Below, piece after piece: positions 11,263 to 22,447 of a stretch of 64,000 bases of DNA. Both the position numbers and the translations under genes were made by a program. The DNA lies in NCBI GenBank assembly GCA_011799875.1, contig CM022300.1:108761201-108825200 (forward strand). The letters run 5' to 3'. How positions within the stretch are numbered: the stretch's first letter is position 1; every line of letters starts with the position of its first letter. A model generated the notes under the pieces. It saw nothing but the letters and a program-made list of their open reading frames with translations, ran no database searches and had not been told where the DNA came from. The DNA comes from Thinopyrum elongatum. Taxonomy: Eukaryota > Streptophyta > Magnoliopsida > Poales > Poaceae.

Positions 11263-12494
11263 AGGTCTATGCGTAGATGATATGCACGAGTAGAACACAA
11301 AGGAGTTGTGGGTGGTGATGTTCATACTGCGTACCACCAACGTCTTATTTTGATTCGGCGGTATTGTGGGATGAAGCGGCCCGGACCAACCTTACATGTC
11401 CACGCACATGAGACCGGTTCCACCGACTGACATGCAACTTGTTTTGCATAAAGGTGGCTGGCGGGTGTCTGTTTCTCCTACTTTAGTTGAATCAAATTTG
11501 ACTATGGCCGGTCCTTGAAGAAGGTTAAAATAGCAAACTTGATAATCACCATTGTGGTTTTGCGTAGGTAAGAACGGTTCTTGCTAATTGCCCGTAGCAG
11601 CCACGTAAAACTTGCAACAACAAAGTAGAGGACGTCTAACTTGTTTTTGCAGGGTATGTTGTGATGTGATATGGTCAAGACATGATATGATATACGTTGT
11701 TGTATGAGATGATCATGTTTTTAATATTGACAACCAGCAGGAGCCTTAGGGTTGTCTTTTAATTATTGTATGACCTCCATGTCAATCATTAAGTGCCATG
11801 TAATTGCTTTACTTTATTGCTATGCGTTAGCAATAGTTGTAGAAGCAATAGTTGGCGAGATGACCCCGACACAACGATGGAGATCAAGGTGTCGCGCCGG
11901 TGATGATGGAGATCATGCCGATGCTTTGGAGATGGAGATCAAAAGCACAAGATGATGATGGCCATATCATGTCACATATTTTGATTGCATGTGATGTGTC
12001 TCCTTTATGCATCTTATTTTGCTTAGAACGACGGTAGAATTATAAGATGATCCCTTCACTTAATTTGAAGATAAAAGTGTTCTCCCCGAGTATGCACCAT
12101 TGCTAAAGTTCATCGTTTCGAAGCACCTCGTGATGATCGGGTGTGATAGACTCTACGTTCACATACAACGGGTGTAAGCCAGTTTTGCACAAGTAGAATA
12201 CTTGGGTTAAACTTGACGAGCCTAGCATGTACAGACATGGTCTCGGAACACTGGAGACCGAAAGGTCGAACGTGAGTCATATAGTAGATATGATCAACAT
12301 AGAGATGTTCTCCATTGATGACTACCCCATCTCACGTGATGACCGGACAAGGGTTAGTTGATTTGGATCATGTATCACTTAGATAACTTGAGGGATGTTA
12401 ATTTAAGTGGGAGTTCATTAGTAATTTGATTAATTGAACTTAATTTATCATGAACTTAGTCTTAATATTTTTTGCATATCTATGTTGTAGATCA
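11263..12494 (+). other. Untranslated leader of element C
   Basis: 1.2 kb between primer site and gag ATG. No coding frame recognised. Long leaders are usual in the Angela/BARE group. Confidence 0.6.
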
Positions 12495-15400
12495 ATGGCC
12501 CGTGCTATCGTTACCTTGAATTTTAATGCGTTCCTAGAGAAAGCTAAGTTGAAAGATGATGCTAGCAACTACACGGAATGGGTCTGTAACTTGAGGATTA
12601 TCCTCATTGTTGAACGGAAGAATTATGTCCTTGATGCACCGCTAGGTGACAGACCTGTTGCAGGAGCAACTGCAGATGTTATGAACGTCTGGCGGGCTTG
12701 ATCTGATGACTACTCAATAGTTTAGTGTGCCATGCTTTACGGCCTAGAACCGGGACTTCAAAGACGTTTTGAACGCCACAAAGCATATGAGATGTTCCAA
12801 GAGCTGAAGTTGATATTTCAAGCTAATGCTCGGGTTGAGAGATATGAAGTCTCCAACAAGTCCTATAGCTATAAGATGGAGGAGAACAGTTCTGTCAGTG
12901 AACATATACTCAGAATGTCTGGGTACCACAACCACTTGACTCAGTTGGGAATTGATCTTCCAGCTGAGAGTGTTATTGACAGAGTTCTTCAGTCACTGCC
13001 ACCAAGCTATAAAGGCTTTGTGATGAACTATAATATGCAAGGGATGGAGAAAACAATTCCCGAGCTCTTCGCAATTCTTAAGGCCACGGAGGTAGAAATC
13101 AAGAAGGAGCATCAAGTGTTGATAGTTAACAAGACCACTAGTTTCAATAAAAAGGGCAAGGGAAAGAAAGGGAACTTCAAGAAGAATGGCAAGCAAGTTG
13201 CCACTCCCGTGAAGAAGCCCAAAGCTGGACCCAAGCCTACAACTGAGTGCTTCTATTGCAAGGGAAATGGTGACTTGAAGCGGAACTGCCCCAAATATTT
13301 GGCGAATAAGAAGGATGGCAAAGTGAACAAAGGTATATATGATATACATGTTATTGATGTGTTCCTTACTAATGCTCATAGTAGCGCCTGGGTATTTGAT
13401 ACTGGTTCGGTTGCTCATATTTGTAACTTGAAATAGGAGCTGTGGAATAAACGAAGATTGGTTAAGGACGAGGTGACGATGCGCGTCGGGAATGGTTCCA
13501 AGGTCGATGTGATCGCCGTCGGCACGCTATCTCTACATCTACCTTCGGGATTAGTTTTAGACCTCAATAATTGTTATTTGGGGCCAATGTTGAGCATGAA
13601 CATTATATCTGGATCTTGTTTATTGCGAGACGGTTATTCATTTAAGTCAGAGAATAATGGTTGTTCTATTTATATGAGTAATATCTTTTATGGTCATGCA
13701 CCTTTGATGAATGGTCTGTTCTTGTTGAATCTTGATTGTAGTGATACCCATATTCATAATATTGATGCCAAAAGATGCAAAGTTGATAATGATAGTGCAA
13801 CATACTTGTGGCACTGTCGTTTAGGTCATATTGGTATAAAGCGCATGAAGAAACTCCATGCGGATGGACTTTTGGAATCACTTGATTATGAATCATTTGA
13901 TACTTGCGAACCATGCCTCATGGGTAAGATGACTAAAACTCCGTTCTCTGGAACAATGAAGCGAGCTAATGACTTATTGAAAATAATACATACCGTTGTA
14001 TGCGGTCCGATGAGTGTTGAGGCACGCGGCGGGTAACCTTATTTTCTAACCTTTACAGATGATTTGAGTAGGTATGGGTATATCTACTTGATGAAACACA
14101 AGTCTGAAACATTTGAAAAGTTCAAAGAATTTCAGAGTGAAGTAGAGAATCATCGTAACAAGAAAATAAAGTTTCTACGATCTAATCATGGAGGTGAATA
14201 TTTGAGTTACGAGTTTGGCCTTCATTTAAAACAATGTGGAATTGTTTCACAACTCACACCACCTGGAACACCACAGCGTAATGGTGTGTCCGAACATCGT
14301 AACCGTACTTTATTAGATATGGTGCGTTCTATGATGTCTCTTACCGATTTGCCTTTATCATTTTGGGGTTATGCATTAGAGACAACCGCATTCACATTAA
14401 ATAGGGCACCGTCTAAATCCATTGAGATGACACCGTATGAACTATGGTTTGGCAAGAAACCTAAGCTGTCATTTCTTAAAGTTTGGGGATGCGATGCTTA
14501 GGTCAAACAGCTTCAGCCTGATAAGTTCGAACCCAAAGCGGAGAAGTGTGTCTTCATAGGATACCCTAAAGAGACCATTGGGTATACCTTCTACCACAGA
14601 TCCGAAGGCAAGATCTTTGTTGCCAAGAATGGGTCCTTTCTAGAGAAGGAGTTTCTCTCGAAAGAAGTGAGTGGGAGGAAAGTAGAACTTGATGAGGTAA
14701 TTGTACCTTCTCTCGAATTGGAAAGTAGCACACCAAGGAAAATCGTTCATGTGATGCCTACACCAACTAGAGAGGAAACTAATGATGATGACCATGAAAC
14801 TTCAGATCAAGTTACTACTGAACTTCATAGGTCGACCAGAACACGTTCCGCACCAGAGTGATACGGTAATCCTGTCCTGGAAGTCATGTTGTTAGACAAC
14901 GACAAACCTACGAACTATGAAGAAGCTATGATGAGCCCAGATTCCGACAAATGGCTTGAGGCCATGAAATCTGAGATAGGATCCCTATATGAGAACAAAG
15001 TGTGGACTTTAGTGGACTTGCCCGATGATCGGCAAGCCATTGAGAATAAATGGATCTTCAAGAAGAAGACATACACTGATGGTAATATCACTGTCTACAA
15101 AGCTCGACTTGTCGCAAAAGGTTTTTGACAAGTTCAAGGGGTTGACTACGATGAGACTTTCTCACCCGTAGTGATGCTTAACTCTGTTCAAATCATGTTA
15201 GCAATTGCCGCATTTTATGATTATGAAATCTGGCAAATGGACGTCAAAACTGCATTCCTTAATGGATTTCTTAAAGAAGAGTTGTATATGATGCAACCAG
15301 AAGGTTTTGTCGATCCTAAAGGTGCTGACAAAGTGTGCAAGCTCTAGCGATCCATCTATGGACTGGTGCAAGCATCTCGGAGTTGGAATATACGCTTTGA

Positions 15401-16230
15401 TGAGGTGATCAAAGCATATGGTTTTATACAGACTTATGGTGAAGCATGTATTTGCAAGAAAGTGAGTGGGAGCTCTGTAGCATTTCTGATATTATATGTG
15501 GATGACATATTGCTGATTGGAAATGATATAGAATTTTTGGATAGCATAAAAGGATACTTGAATAAGAATTTTTCAATGAAAGACCTCGGTGAAGCTGCTT
15601 ATATATTGGGCATCAAGATCTATAGGGATAGATCAAGACGCTTAATAGGACTTTCACAAAGCACATACCTTGACAAAGTTCTGAAGAAGTTCAAAATGGA
15701 CCAGTCAAAGAAAGGGTTCTTGCCTGTGTTGCAAGGTGTGAAATTGAGTCAGACTCAATGTCCGACCACGACAGAAGATACAGAGAAAATGAAAGTCATT
15801 CCCTATGCCTCAGCCATAGGTTCTATTATGTATGCCATGCTGTGTACCAGACCTGATGTGTGCCTTGCCATAAGTTTGGCAGGGAGGTACCAAAGTAATC
15901 CAGGAGTGGATCACTGGACAGCGGTCAAGAACATCCTAAAGTACCTAAAAAGGACCAAGGATATGTTTCTCATTTATGGAGGTGATGAAGAGCTCGTTGT
16001 AAAAGGTTACGTCGATGCTAGCTTCGACACTGATCCGGATGACTCTAAGTCACAAACCGGATACGTATTTATATTGAATGGTGGAGCTGTCAGTTGGTGC
16101 AGTTCCAAGCAGAGCGTCGTGGCGGGATCTATGTGTGAAGTGGAGTACATAGCTGCTTCGGAAGCAGCACATGAAGGAGTCTGGATGAAGGAGTTCATAT
16201 CCGATCTGGGTGTAATACCCAGTGCATCGG
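12495..16230 (+). pseudogene. Element C gag-pol, part 1 (gag to RNase H), eight in-frame stops, no frameshift
   Basis: From ATG 12495 everything stays in one frame to the D insertion at 16230. Stops: TGA 12699, TAG 12723, TAG 13434, TAA 14034, TAG 14499, TGA 14859, TGA 15126, TAG 15345. Order: gag with a damaged zinc knuckle (CFYCKGNGDLKRNC, Asp in place of the usual His); protease AWVFDTGSVAH (13387); GAG-pre-integrase WHCRLGHIGIKR; integrase NGVSEHRNR; reverse transcriptase with QMDVKTAFLNG and YVDD in LILYVDDILLIGND (about 15490); RNase H up to EAAHEGVWMKEFI. The protein resumes at 32771. No functional product is expected. Confidence 0.9.
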
Positions 16231-17300
16231 TGATGTCGCTTGAACTACGTCGGTATTTCCCCAAAGAGGAAGGGATGATGCAGCACAGCTACGGTAGGTA
16301 TTTCCCTTAGTTATGAAGCCAAGGTATCAATCCAGTAGGAGAACCAAGCAACACTATGTAAACGGTACCTGCACACAAAGAACAAATACTTGCAACACGA
16401 CGCTTATGAGGGGTTGTCAATCCCTCTACGGGTAACGGCGCCAGAAATTGTAAAGTGGACGGGATAAAAATTGTGATAGATTGGATAGATAGATCTCGAT
16501 AAAAAGTGAAATAAAATAAATAAAAAAAAAGTGCAGCAAGGTATTTTTGGGTTTTTAGAATAATAGATCTGAAAAGAAAAGCGAATGAAAATAGATCTCA
16601 AAGCAAATATGATAAAGAATAGACCCGGGGGGCGTAGATTTCACTAGTGGCTTCTCTCGAGAAAATAGCATACGGTGGGTAAACAAATTACTATTGGGCA
16701 ATTGATAGAAGATCGAATAATTATGACGATATCTAAGGCAATGATAATTATATAGGCATCATGTCCAATATTAGTAGACCGACTCCTGCCTGCATCTACT
16801 ACTATTACTCCACACATCGACCGCTATCCAGCATGCATCTAGTGTATTAAGTTCATGGAGAAATGGAGTAATGCAATAAGAACGATGACATGATGTACAC
16901 AAGATCTATTCATGTAGGAATAGACCCCATCTTGTTATCCTTAATAGCAACGATACATGTGTGTCTTGCTGCCCCTTCTGTCACTGGGAAAGAACACCAC
17001 ACGATCGAACCCATCACAAAGCACCTCTTCCCACGGTAAGAAAAATCTATCTAGTCGGCCTAACTAAACCAAAGATTCGAAGAAGAAATTCAAGGCTATA
17101 AGTAATCATGCATATAAGAGATCAAAGAAAACTCAAATAATATTCATGGATATATATCTGATCATAAACTCAAAGTTCATCGGATCCAAACAAACACACC
17201 TCAAAAAGAGTTACATCAAATAGATCTCCAAGAGACCATTGTATTGAGAATCAAAAGAGAGAGAGGAAGCCATGTAGCAACTGACTATGGACCCGTAGGT
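16231..17300 (-). repeat. 3' LTR of element D, first piece
   Basis: Matches the right LTR from 31175. Interrupted at 17300 by element F and resumed at 27045. At about 16427-16442 it contains AACGGCGCCAGAAATT, the same string that forms the real primer-site region at 31153-31168. Confidence 0.87.
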
Positions 17301-18705
17301 TGATACGTCTCCATCGTATCTACTTTTCCAAACTCTTTTGCCCTTGTTTTGGACTCTAATTTGCATGATTTGAATGGAACTAACCCGGACTGATGCTGTT
17401 TTCAGCAGCACTGTCATGGTGTTATTTTTGTGCAGAAATAAAAGTTCTCGGAATGACCTGAAACTTCACAGAGAATATTTTTGGAATAAATAAAAAATAT
17501 TGGCGAAAGAATCAACCGAGGGGGACCCACCACCTGTCCACAAGGGTGGGGGGCACGCCCTGCCCCCCTGGGCACGTCCCCTGGCTTGTGGGTCCCACGA
17601 AGCTCCACCGACCTCAACTCCAACTCCATATATTCACGTTCGGGGAGAAAAAAAATCAGAGAGAAGGATTCATCGCGTTTTACGATACGGAGCCGCCGCC
17701 GCCTCCTGTTCTTCATCGGGACGACAGATCTGGAGTCCGTTCAGGGCTCCGGAGAGGGGAAATCGTCGCCATCGTCATCATCAACCATCCTCCAACACCA
17801 ATTTCATGATGCTCACTGCCGTGCGTGAGTAATCCCATCGTAGGCTTGCTGGACGGTGATGGGTTGGATGAGATTTATCATGTAATCGAGTTAGTTTTGT
17901 TAGGGTTTGATCCCTAGTATCCACTATGTTCTAAGATTGATGTTGCTATGACTTTGCTATGCTTAATGCTTGTCACTAGGGCCCGAGTGCCATGATTTCA
18001 GATCTAAACCTATTATGTTTTCATGAATATATTTGTGTTCTTGATCCTATCTTGCAAGTTATAGTCACCTACTACATGTTATGATCCGGCAACCCCGGAG
18101 TGACAATAGTCGGGACACTTCCCGGTGATGACCGTAGTTTGAGGAGTTCATGTATTCACTAAGTGCTAATGCTTTGGTCCGGTTCTCTATTAAAAGGAGG
18201 CCTTAATATCCCTTAGTTTCCATTAGGACCCCGCTGCCACGGGAGGGTAGGACAAAAGATGTCATGCAAGTTCTTTTCCATAAGCACGTATGACTATATT
18301 CGGAATACATGCCTACATTATATTGATGAATTGGAGCTAGTTCTGTGTCACCCTAGGTTATAACTGTTGCATGATGAATGCCATCCGACATAATTATCCA
18401 TCACCGATCCATTGCCTACGAGCTTTTCACATATTGATCTTTGCTTCGTTACTTTTCCGTTGCCACTGTTACGATTGCTACAAAACTATTATTGTTACTT
18501 CTTCCACCGTTATCGTTACTTCCATACTACGTTGCTACTAAATACTTTGTTGCAGATATTAAGTCTTTCAGGTGTGGTTGAATTGACAACTCAGCTGCTA
18601 ATACTTGAGAATATTCTTTGGCTCCCCTTGTGTCGAATCAATAAATTTGGGTTGAATACTCTACCCTCGAAAACTGTTGCGATCCCCTATACTTGTGGGT
18701 TATCA
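17301..18705 (+). repeat. 5' LTR of element F
   Basis: TGATACGTCTCC...GGGTTATCA. A GC-rich palindrome sits at about 17538-17600 and TATATTCACG at about 17628 is a plausible TATA region. Confidence 0.9.
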
Positions 18706-18716
18706 AGACCTTTTTC

Positions 18717-18734
18717 TGGCGCTGTTCCCGGGGA
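18717..18734 (+). other. Primer-binding site of element F
   Basis: TGGCGCTGTTCCCGGGGA, two mismatches to the tRNA-Asp-type site seen perfectly in A and D. Confidence 0.65.
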
Positions 18735-18774
18735 GCATAGCTCTATTCTCTGAGTCACTTGGGATTTATATCTG

Positions 18775-19727
18775 TTGATCACTATGAGGAATTTGAAAGA
18801 TACTAGAACCAAGATTTTTCCCTCTACTACGAGGGGAGGTATGGAACTGCCATCTAGCTCTGCACTTGATTCACCTTCTGTTTTGAGTAAGCTTGCGACA
18901 CCTACACCTGCTAGTAATTATGATATGTCGCAAGTAATTGATGATGCCATTTCTGCTATGCATGATGCTTATGATGATACTACTGCTTTGCTTGATAATA
19001 TTGTGCCACTAGGTGAATTTCTTGATGAACAACTTGCTAGGGTTAGAGAAAATGAAATTACTGAAACTGATGATATTATTGAAACTGAAGATTACGATTC
19101 TCCCCTAGATATGATTTGCCTGTTGTACCTGAGGGTTATATTATGGATGAAGAAACTGCTAGAGACTTTTTTGCTTGCAATGATAGAGAGGATCTTAAGA
19201 AACTGTTAGCTAAGCTGAAGGAAAAGTCTTTGAATGCTAGAATGCAATATGATCCTAAGTTTGCTACTTCACCTATCTTTGTTACTGATAAGGATTATGA
19301 ATTCTCTGTCGATCCTGAGTTAATTACTTTGGTTGAATCTGATCCTTTCTATGGTTATGAATCTGAAACTGTTGTGGCACATCTTACTAAATTGAATGAT
19401 ATAGCCACCCTATTCGCTCATGAGGAAAAAATCCGCTATTACTATATTCTTAAATTGTTTCCTTTCTCATTAAAGGGTGATGCTAAGTTATGGCTTAATT
19501 CTCTTGCTCCTGGTTGTGTGCATAGTCCCCAGGATATGATATATTACTTCTCTGGAAAATATTTCCCTGCTCATAAGAAACAAGCTGCTTTAAAGGAAAT
19601 ATTTAACTTTGTGCAAATTGAAGAAGAGAGTCTCCCACAAGCTTGGGGGAGGCTTCTCCAATTACTTAATGCTTTGCCTGATCATCCTCTCAAGAAAAAT
19701 GAAATACTTGATATCTTTTATAATTGA
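18775..19727 (+). pseudogene. Element F gag, N-terminal part, frameshifted
   Basis: The first frame starts at ATG 18775 and gives an acidic N-terminus. Around 19104-19110 the reading must change frame, and the continuation (to 19727) carries the Retrotrans_gag core (LFPFSLKGDAKLWLNSLAP, about 19453-19508). It ends at TGA 19725-19727, inside the first copy of a 144-bp tandem duplication whose second copy reads GGA at that place. Gag assembles virus-like particles; this copy needs at least one frame change to do so. Confidence 0.75.
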
Positions 19728-19951
19728 CTAACCGATGCTTCTAGGGACCACCTAGATAGTTGTGTTGGTTGTGTTTTCAGGGAACAAACTGTGGAACAAG
19801 CTGAAGTACTTAATGCTTTGCCTGATCATCCTCTCAGAAAAATGAAATACTTGATATATTTTATAATGGACTAACCGATGCTTCTAGGGACCATCTAGAT
19901 AGTTGTGCTGGTTGTGTTTTCAGGGAACGAACTGTTGAGCAAGCTGAATTG
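19665..19951 (+). repeat. Tandem duplication inside element F gag
   Basis: The unit at 19665-19808 (144 bp, 48 codons) is repeated at 19809-19951 with scattered substitutions and one lost A (CTCTCAAGAAA to CTCTCAGAAA). The lost base shifts the frame, so the upstream and downstream gag halves are not in one frame. Confidence 0.88.
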
Positions 19952-21721
19952 CTATTGAATAATATATTGAGTAATGATAATGATTGGACTCTTCCCGAAC
20001 CACCACCTAAGGCAACTCCTAAGAAAAGAGGTATTCTATTTCTCAGTCCTGAAGATATGCAAGAGGCAAAGAAATCTATGAAAGAAAAAGGTATTAAAGC
20101 TGAAGATGTTAAGAATTTACCGCCTATTAAGGAAATACCTGGTCTTGATAACCCGACACAGGTAGTAGAGGTAAACTCTCTTTATAGATTTTATGAAGGT
20201 GATATTCCTCATAATAAGTCTGCTAGTCAATGCTTGGATGAGTTTGATAATTTTATTGTTAAGCAAGAAAATTTCAATGCGTATGTTTGTAGACAATTGA
20301 AGCGTAATGCTCACATGCTTGACCACTTGGGCGATTATATGAGTAGAACTGTTAATGATCTTAAGCTTATTAGTAAACATGCTTCCATGGTTAGAACCCA
20401 AGTAGAACAAGTACTTAATGCACAGGATGATTTGCTTAATGAGTTGAATAGTAAGAACAATGATAATGCTGTTAGGGTTATGACTAGAGGTGGTAAAATG
20501 ACCCAGGAACCTTTGTATCCTGAGGGTCATCCTAAGAGAGTTGAGCAAGATTCTCAGAGAATTAATACTGATGCATCTAGTCCTAGTAATAAAAAGAAAA
20601 AGAAAACTGATAGGACTTTGCATACTTCTAGTGATCCTGTTATAGATACACCTGAGAACCCAAATGATATTTCTATTTCTGATGCTGAGACACAATCTGG
20701 TGATGAACATGAACCTAGTGATAATGTTAATGATGATGTTCATGTTGATGCTCAACCTAGTAATGATAATGATGTAGAGATTGAACCTGCTGTTGATCTT
20801 GATAACTCACAATCAAAGAATCAACGTTATGATAAGAGAGACTTCGTTGCTATGAAACATGGTAAAGAAAGAGAACCATGGGTTCAGAAACCCATGCCCT
20901 TCCCTCCTAAGCCATCCAAGAAAAAGGATGATGAGGATTTTGAGCGCTTTGCTGAAATGATTAGACCTATCTTTTTGCGTATGCATTTAACTGATATGCT
21001 TAAAATGCCTCCTTATGCTAAGTATATGAAAGATATTGTTACAAATAAAAGAAAGATACCGGAGGCTGAAATTTCCACCATGCTTGCTAATTACACTTTT
21101 AAGGGTGGAATACCAAAGAAACTTGGAGATCCAGGAGTACCAACTATACCATGCTCCATTAAAAGAAACTATGTTAAAACTGCTTTATGTGATCTTGGAG
21201 CCGGTGTTAGTGTTATGCCTTTCTCTTTATATCGTAGACTTGAATTGAATAAGTTGACACCTACTAAAATCTCTTTGCAAATGGCTGATAATTCAACTGC
21301 TATACCCATCGGTATTTGTGAGGATGTGCCTGTTGTGGTTGCAAACGTTACTATCTTAACGGACTTTGTTATTCTTGATATTCCCGAGGACAACAGTATG
21401 TCGATCATTCTTGGTAGACCCTTTTTGAATACTGCAGGGGCTGTTATTGATTGCAATAAAGGCAATGTCACTTTTCATGTTAATGGTAATGAGCATACGG
21501 TACACTTTCCGAAGAAACAACCTCAAGTTCATAGTATCAATTCAATTGGAAAAAATTCAACTATTACTATTGGAGGTTTTGAATTCCCTCTCCCTACTGT
21601 CAAAAAGAAATATGATATTCTTATTGTTGGGGACATGCATATCCCCGTTGAGGTAACTTATTGTTATTCAAAAATTCTCCAGTTTCATGTTATTCGAAAG
21701 AAGTTTGTTAATGAGACTTGA
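19949..21721 (+). CDS. Element F gag C-terminal region with retroviral-type aspartic protease
   Basis: About 590 codons open to TGA at 21719-21721. The frame extends upstream through the second copy of the duplication, so the first residues are not a true start. A basic and acidic low-complexity linker (KKKKK, then a D/N-rich stretch, about residues 190-290) is followed by a protease domain near residues 390-530: the active site reads ALCDLGAGVSVMP (about 21178) and the conserved flap/C-terminal part ends SIILGRPFLNTAGAVIDC. DLG replaces the commoner DTG/DSG; this variant is frequent in plant Gypsy gag-protease proteins. No RT follows. Confidence 0.78.
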   Translation: MLLNNILSNDNDWTLPEPPPKATPKKRGILFLSPEDMQEAKKSMKEKGIKAEDVKNLPPIKEIPGLDNPTQVVEVNSLYRFYEGDIPHNKSASQCLDEFDNFIVKQENFNAYVCRQLKRNAHMLDHLGDYMSRTVNDLKLISKHASMVRTQVEQVLNAQDDLLNELNSKNNDNAVRVMTRGGKMTQEPLYPEGHPKRVEQDSQRINTDASSPSNKKKKKTDRTLHTSSDPVIDTPENPNDISISDAETQSGDEHEPSDNVNDDVHVDAQPSNDNDVEIEPAVDLDNSQSKNQRYDKRDFVAMKHGKEREPWVQKPMPFPPKPSKKKDDEDFERFAEMIRPIFLRMHLTDMLKMPPYAKYMKDIVTNKRKIPEAEISTMLANYTFKGGIPKKLGDPGVPTIPCSIKRNYVKTALCDLGAGVSVMPFSLYRRLELNKLTPTKISLQMADNSTAIPIGICEDVPVVVANVTILTDFVILDIPEDNSMSIILGRPFLNTAGAVIDCNKGNVTFHVNGNEHTVHFPKKQPQVHSINSIGKNSTITIGGFEFPLPTVKKKYDILIVGDMHIPVEVTYCYSKILQFHVIRKKFVNET

Positions 21722-21879
21722 TCAACCTTGTTAACGAATTCCTTTTGATGAGCATGAGATGGATGAATTTAGAAGGCACAACCTTATGTACCCACCTCTT
21801 ACTTTCTGTTATTTAGATTAAATAAAGCAAAAATAGTATTTTTTGTCTGTTTTCTGAATTATCCATGCAATAAAAAAAT

Positions 21880-22110
21880 GTCCCAAAAATAAAAGTTCTC
21901 CAAATGCCCTGAAAATTTAGTATGATTTTTTATAGAATATTTTAGAATTTCTAGCACTGAGAATGCACCAGGGGGCTGCACCAGTGGGCCACAAGGGTGG
22001 AGGGCGCGCCCTACCCCCTGGGCGCGCCCCCTGCCTTGTGGGTCCCATGTGGGTCCCCCTCACTTATCCCAGCAACCATCCACTTCGTCTTCCTCCAGAA
22101 AAAATCATCC
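21880..22110 (+). promoter_or_regulatory. Internal U3-like segment upstream of the second ORF of element F
   Basis: The order AAATAAAAGTTCTC, then CCTGAAA, then AGAATATTTT, then CACAAGGGTGGAGGGCGCGCCC and CTTGTGGGTCCCA parallels the U3 part of F's own LTR (17437-17600). It lies about 350-560 bp before the ATG of the second ORF. I infer an LTR-derived internal promoter; no transcript evidence. Confidence 0.5.
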
Positions 22111-22447
22111 CGTAGCTCAAACCCGTGTTCTTGCTCATCTTGCTGCCGTTTTCGATCTCCTTGTGCAAAGCTCCATTTGCAAAACTGCTTTGGGGGATTG
22201 TTCTTCGGTATGTGACTCCTCCAATGGTCCAATTAGTTTTTATTCTAGTGCTTTATTTACTGCAAATTTTTGCTGCTGTGGTGATCTTGTTCTTGAGCTT
22301 GCATGTTAAATTTATATGGTCCAAAGTAGTTTTGATGCATGATTTAGCCTCTAGACACTTGTAGGAGTAGTTGCTATCAATCTTGTTGAGTTCAGCTTAC
22401 TTTTATTTTGACTCACTAAAAATTTCAGAATTTTTCAGAGGAAAAAA

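Noticed and set aside
16231..16310. Continuation of the element C RNase H frame into 16231-16310
   Set aside because: The frame simply reads into the LTR of element D; the true continuation is at 32771.
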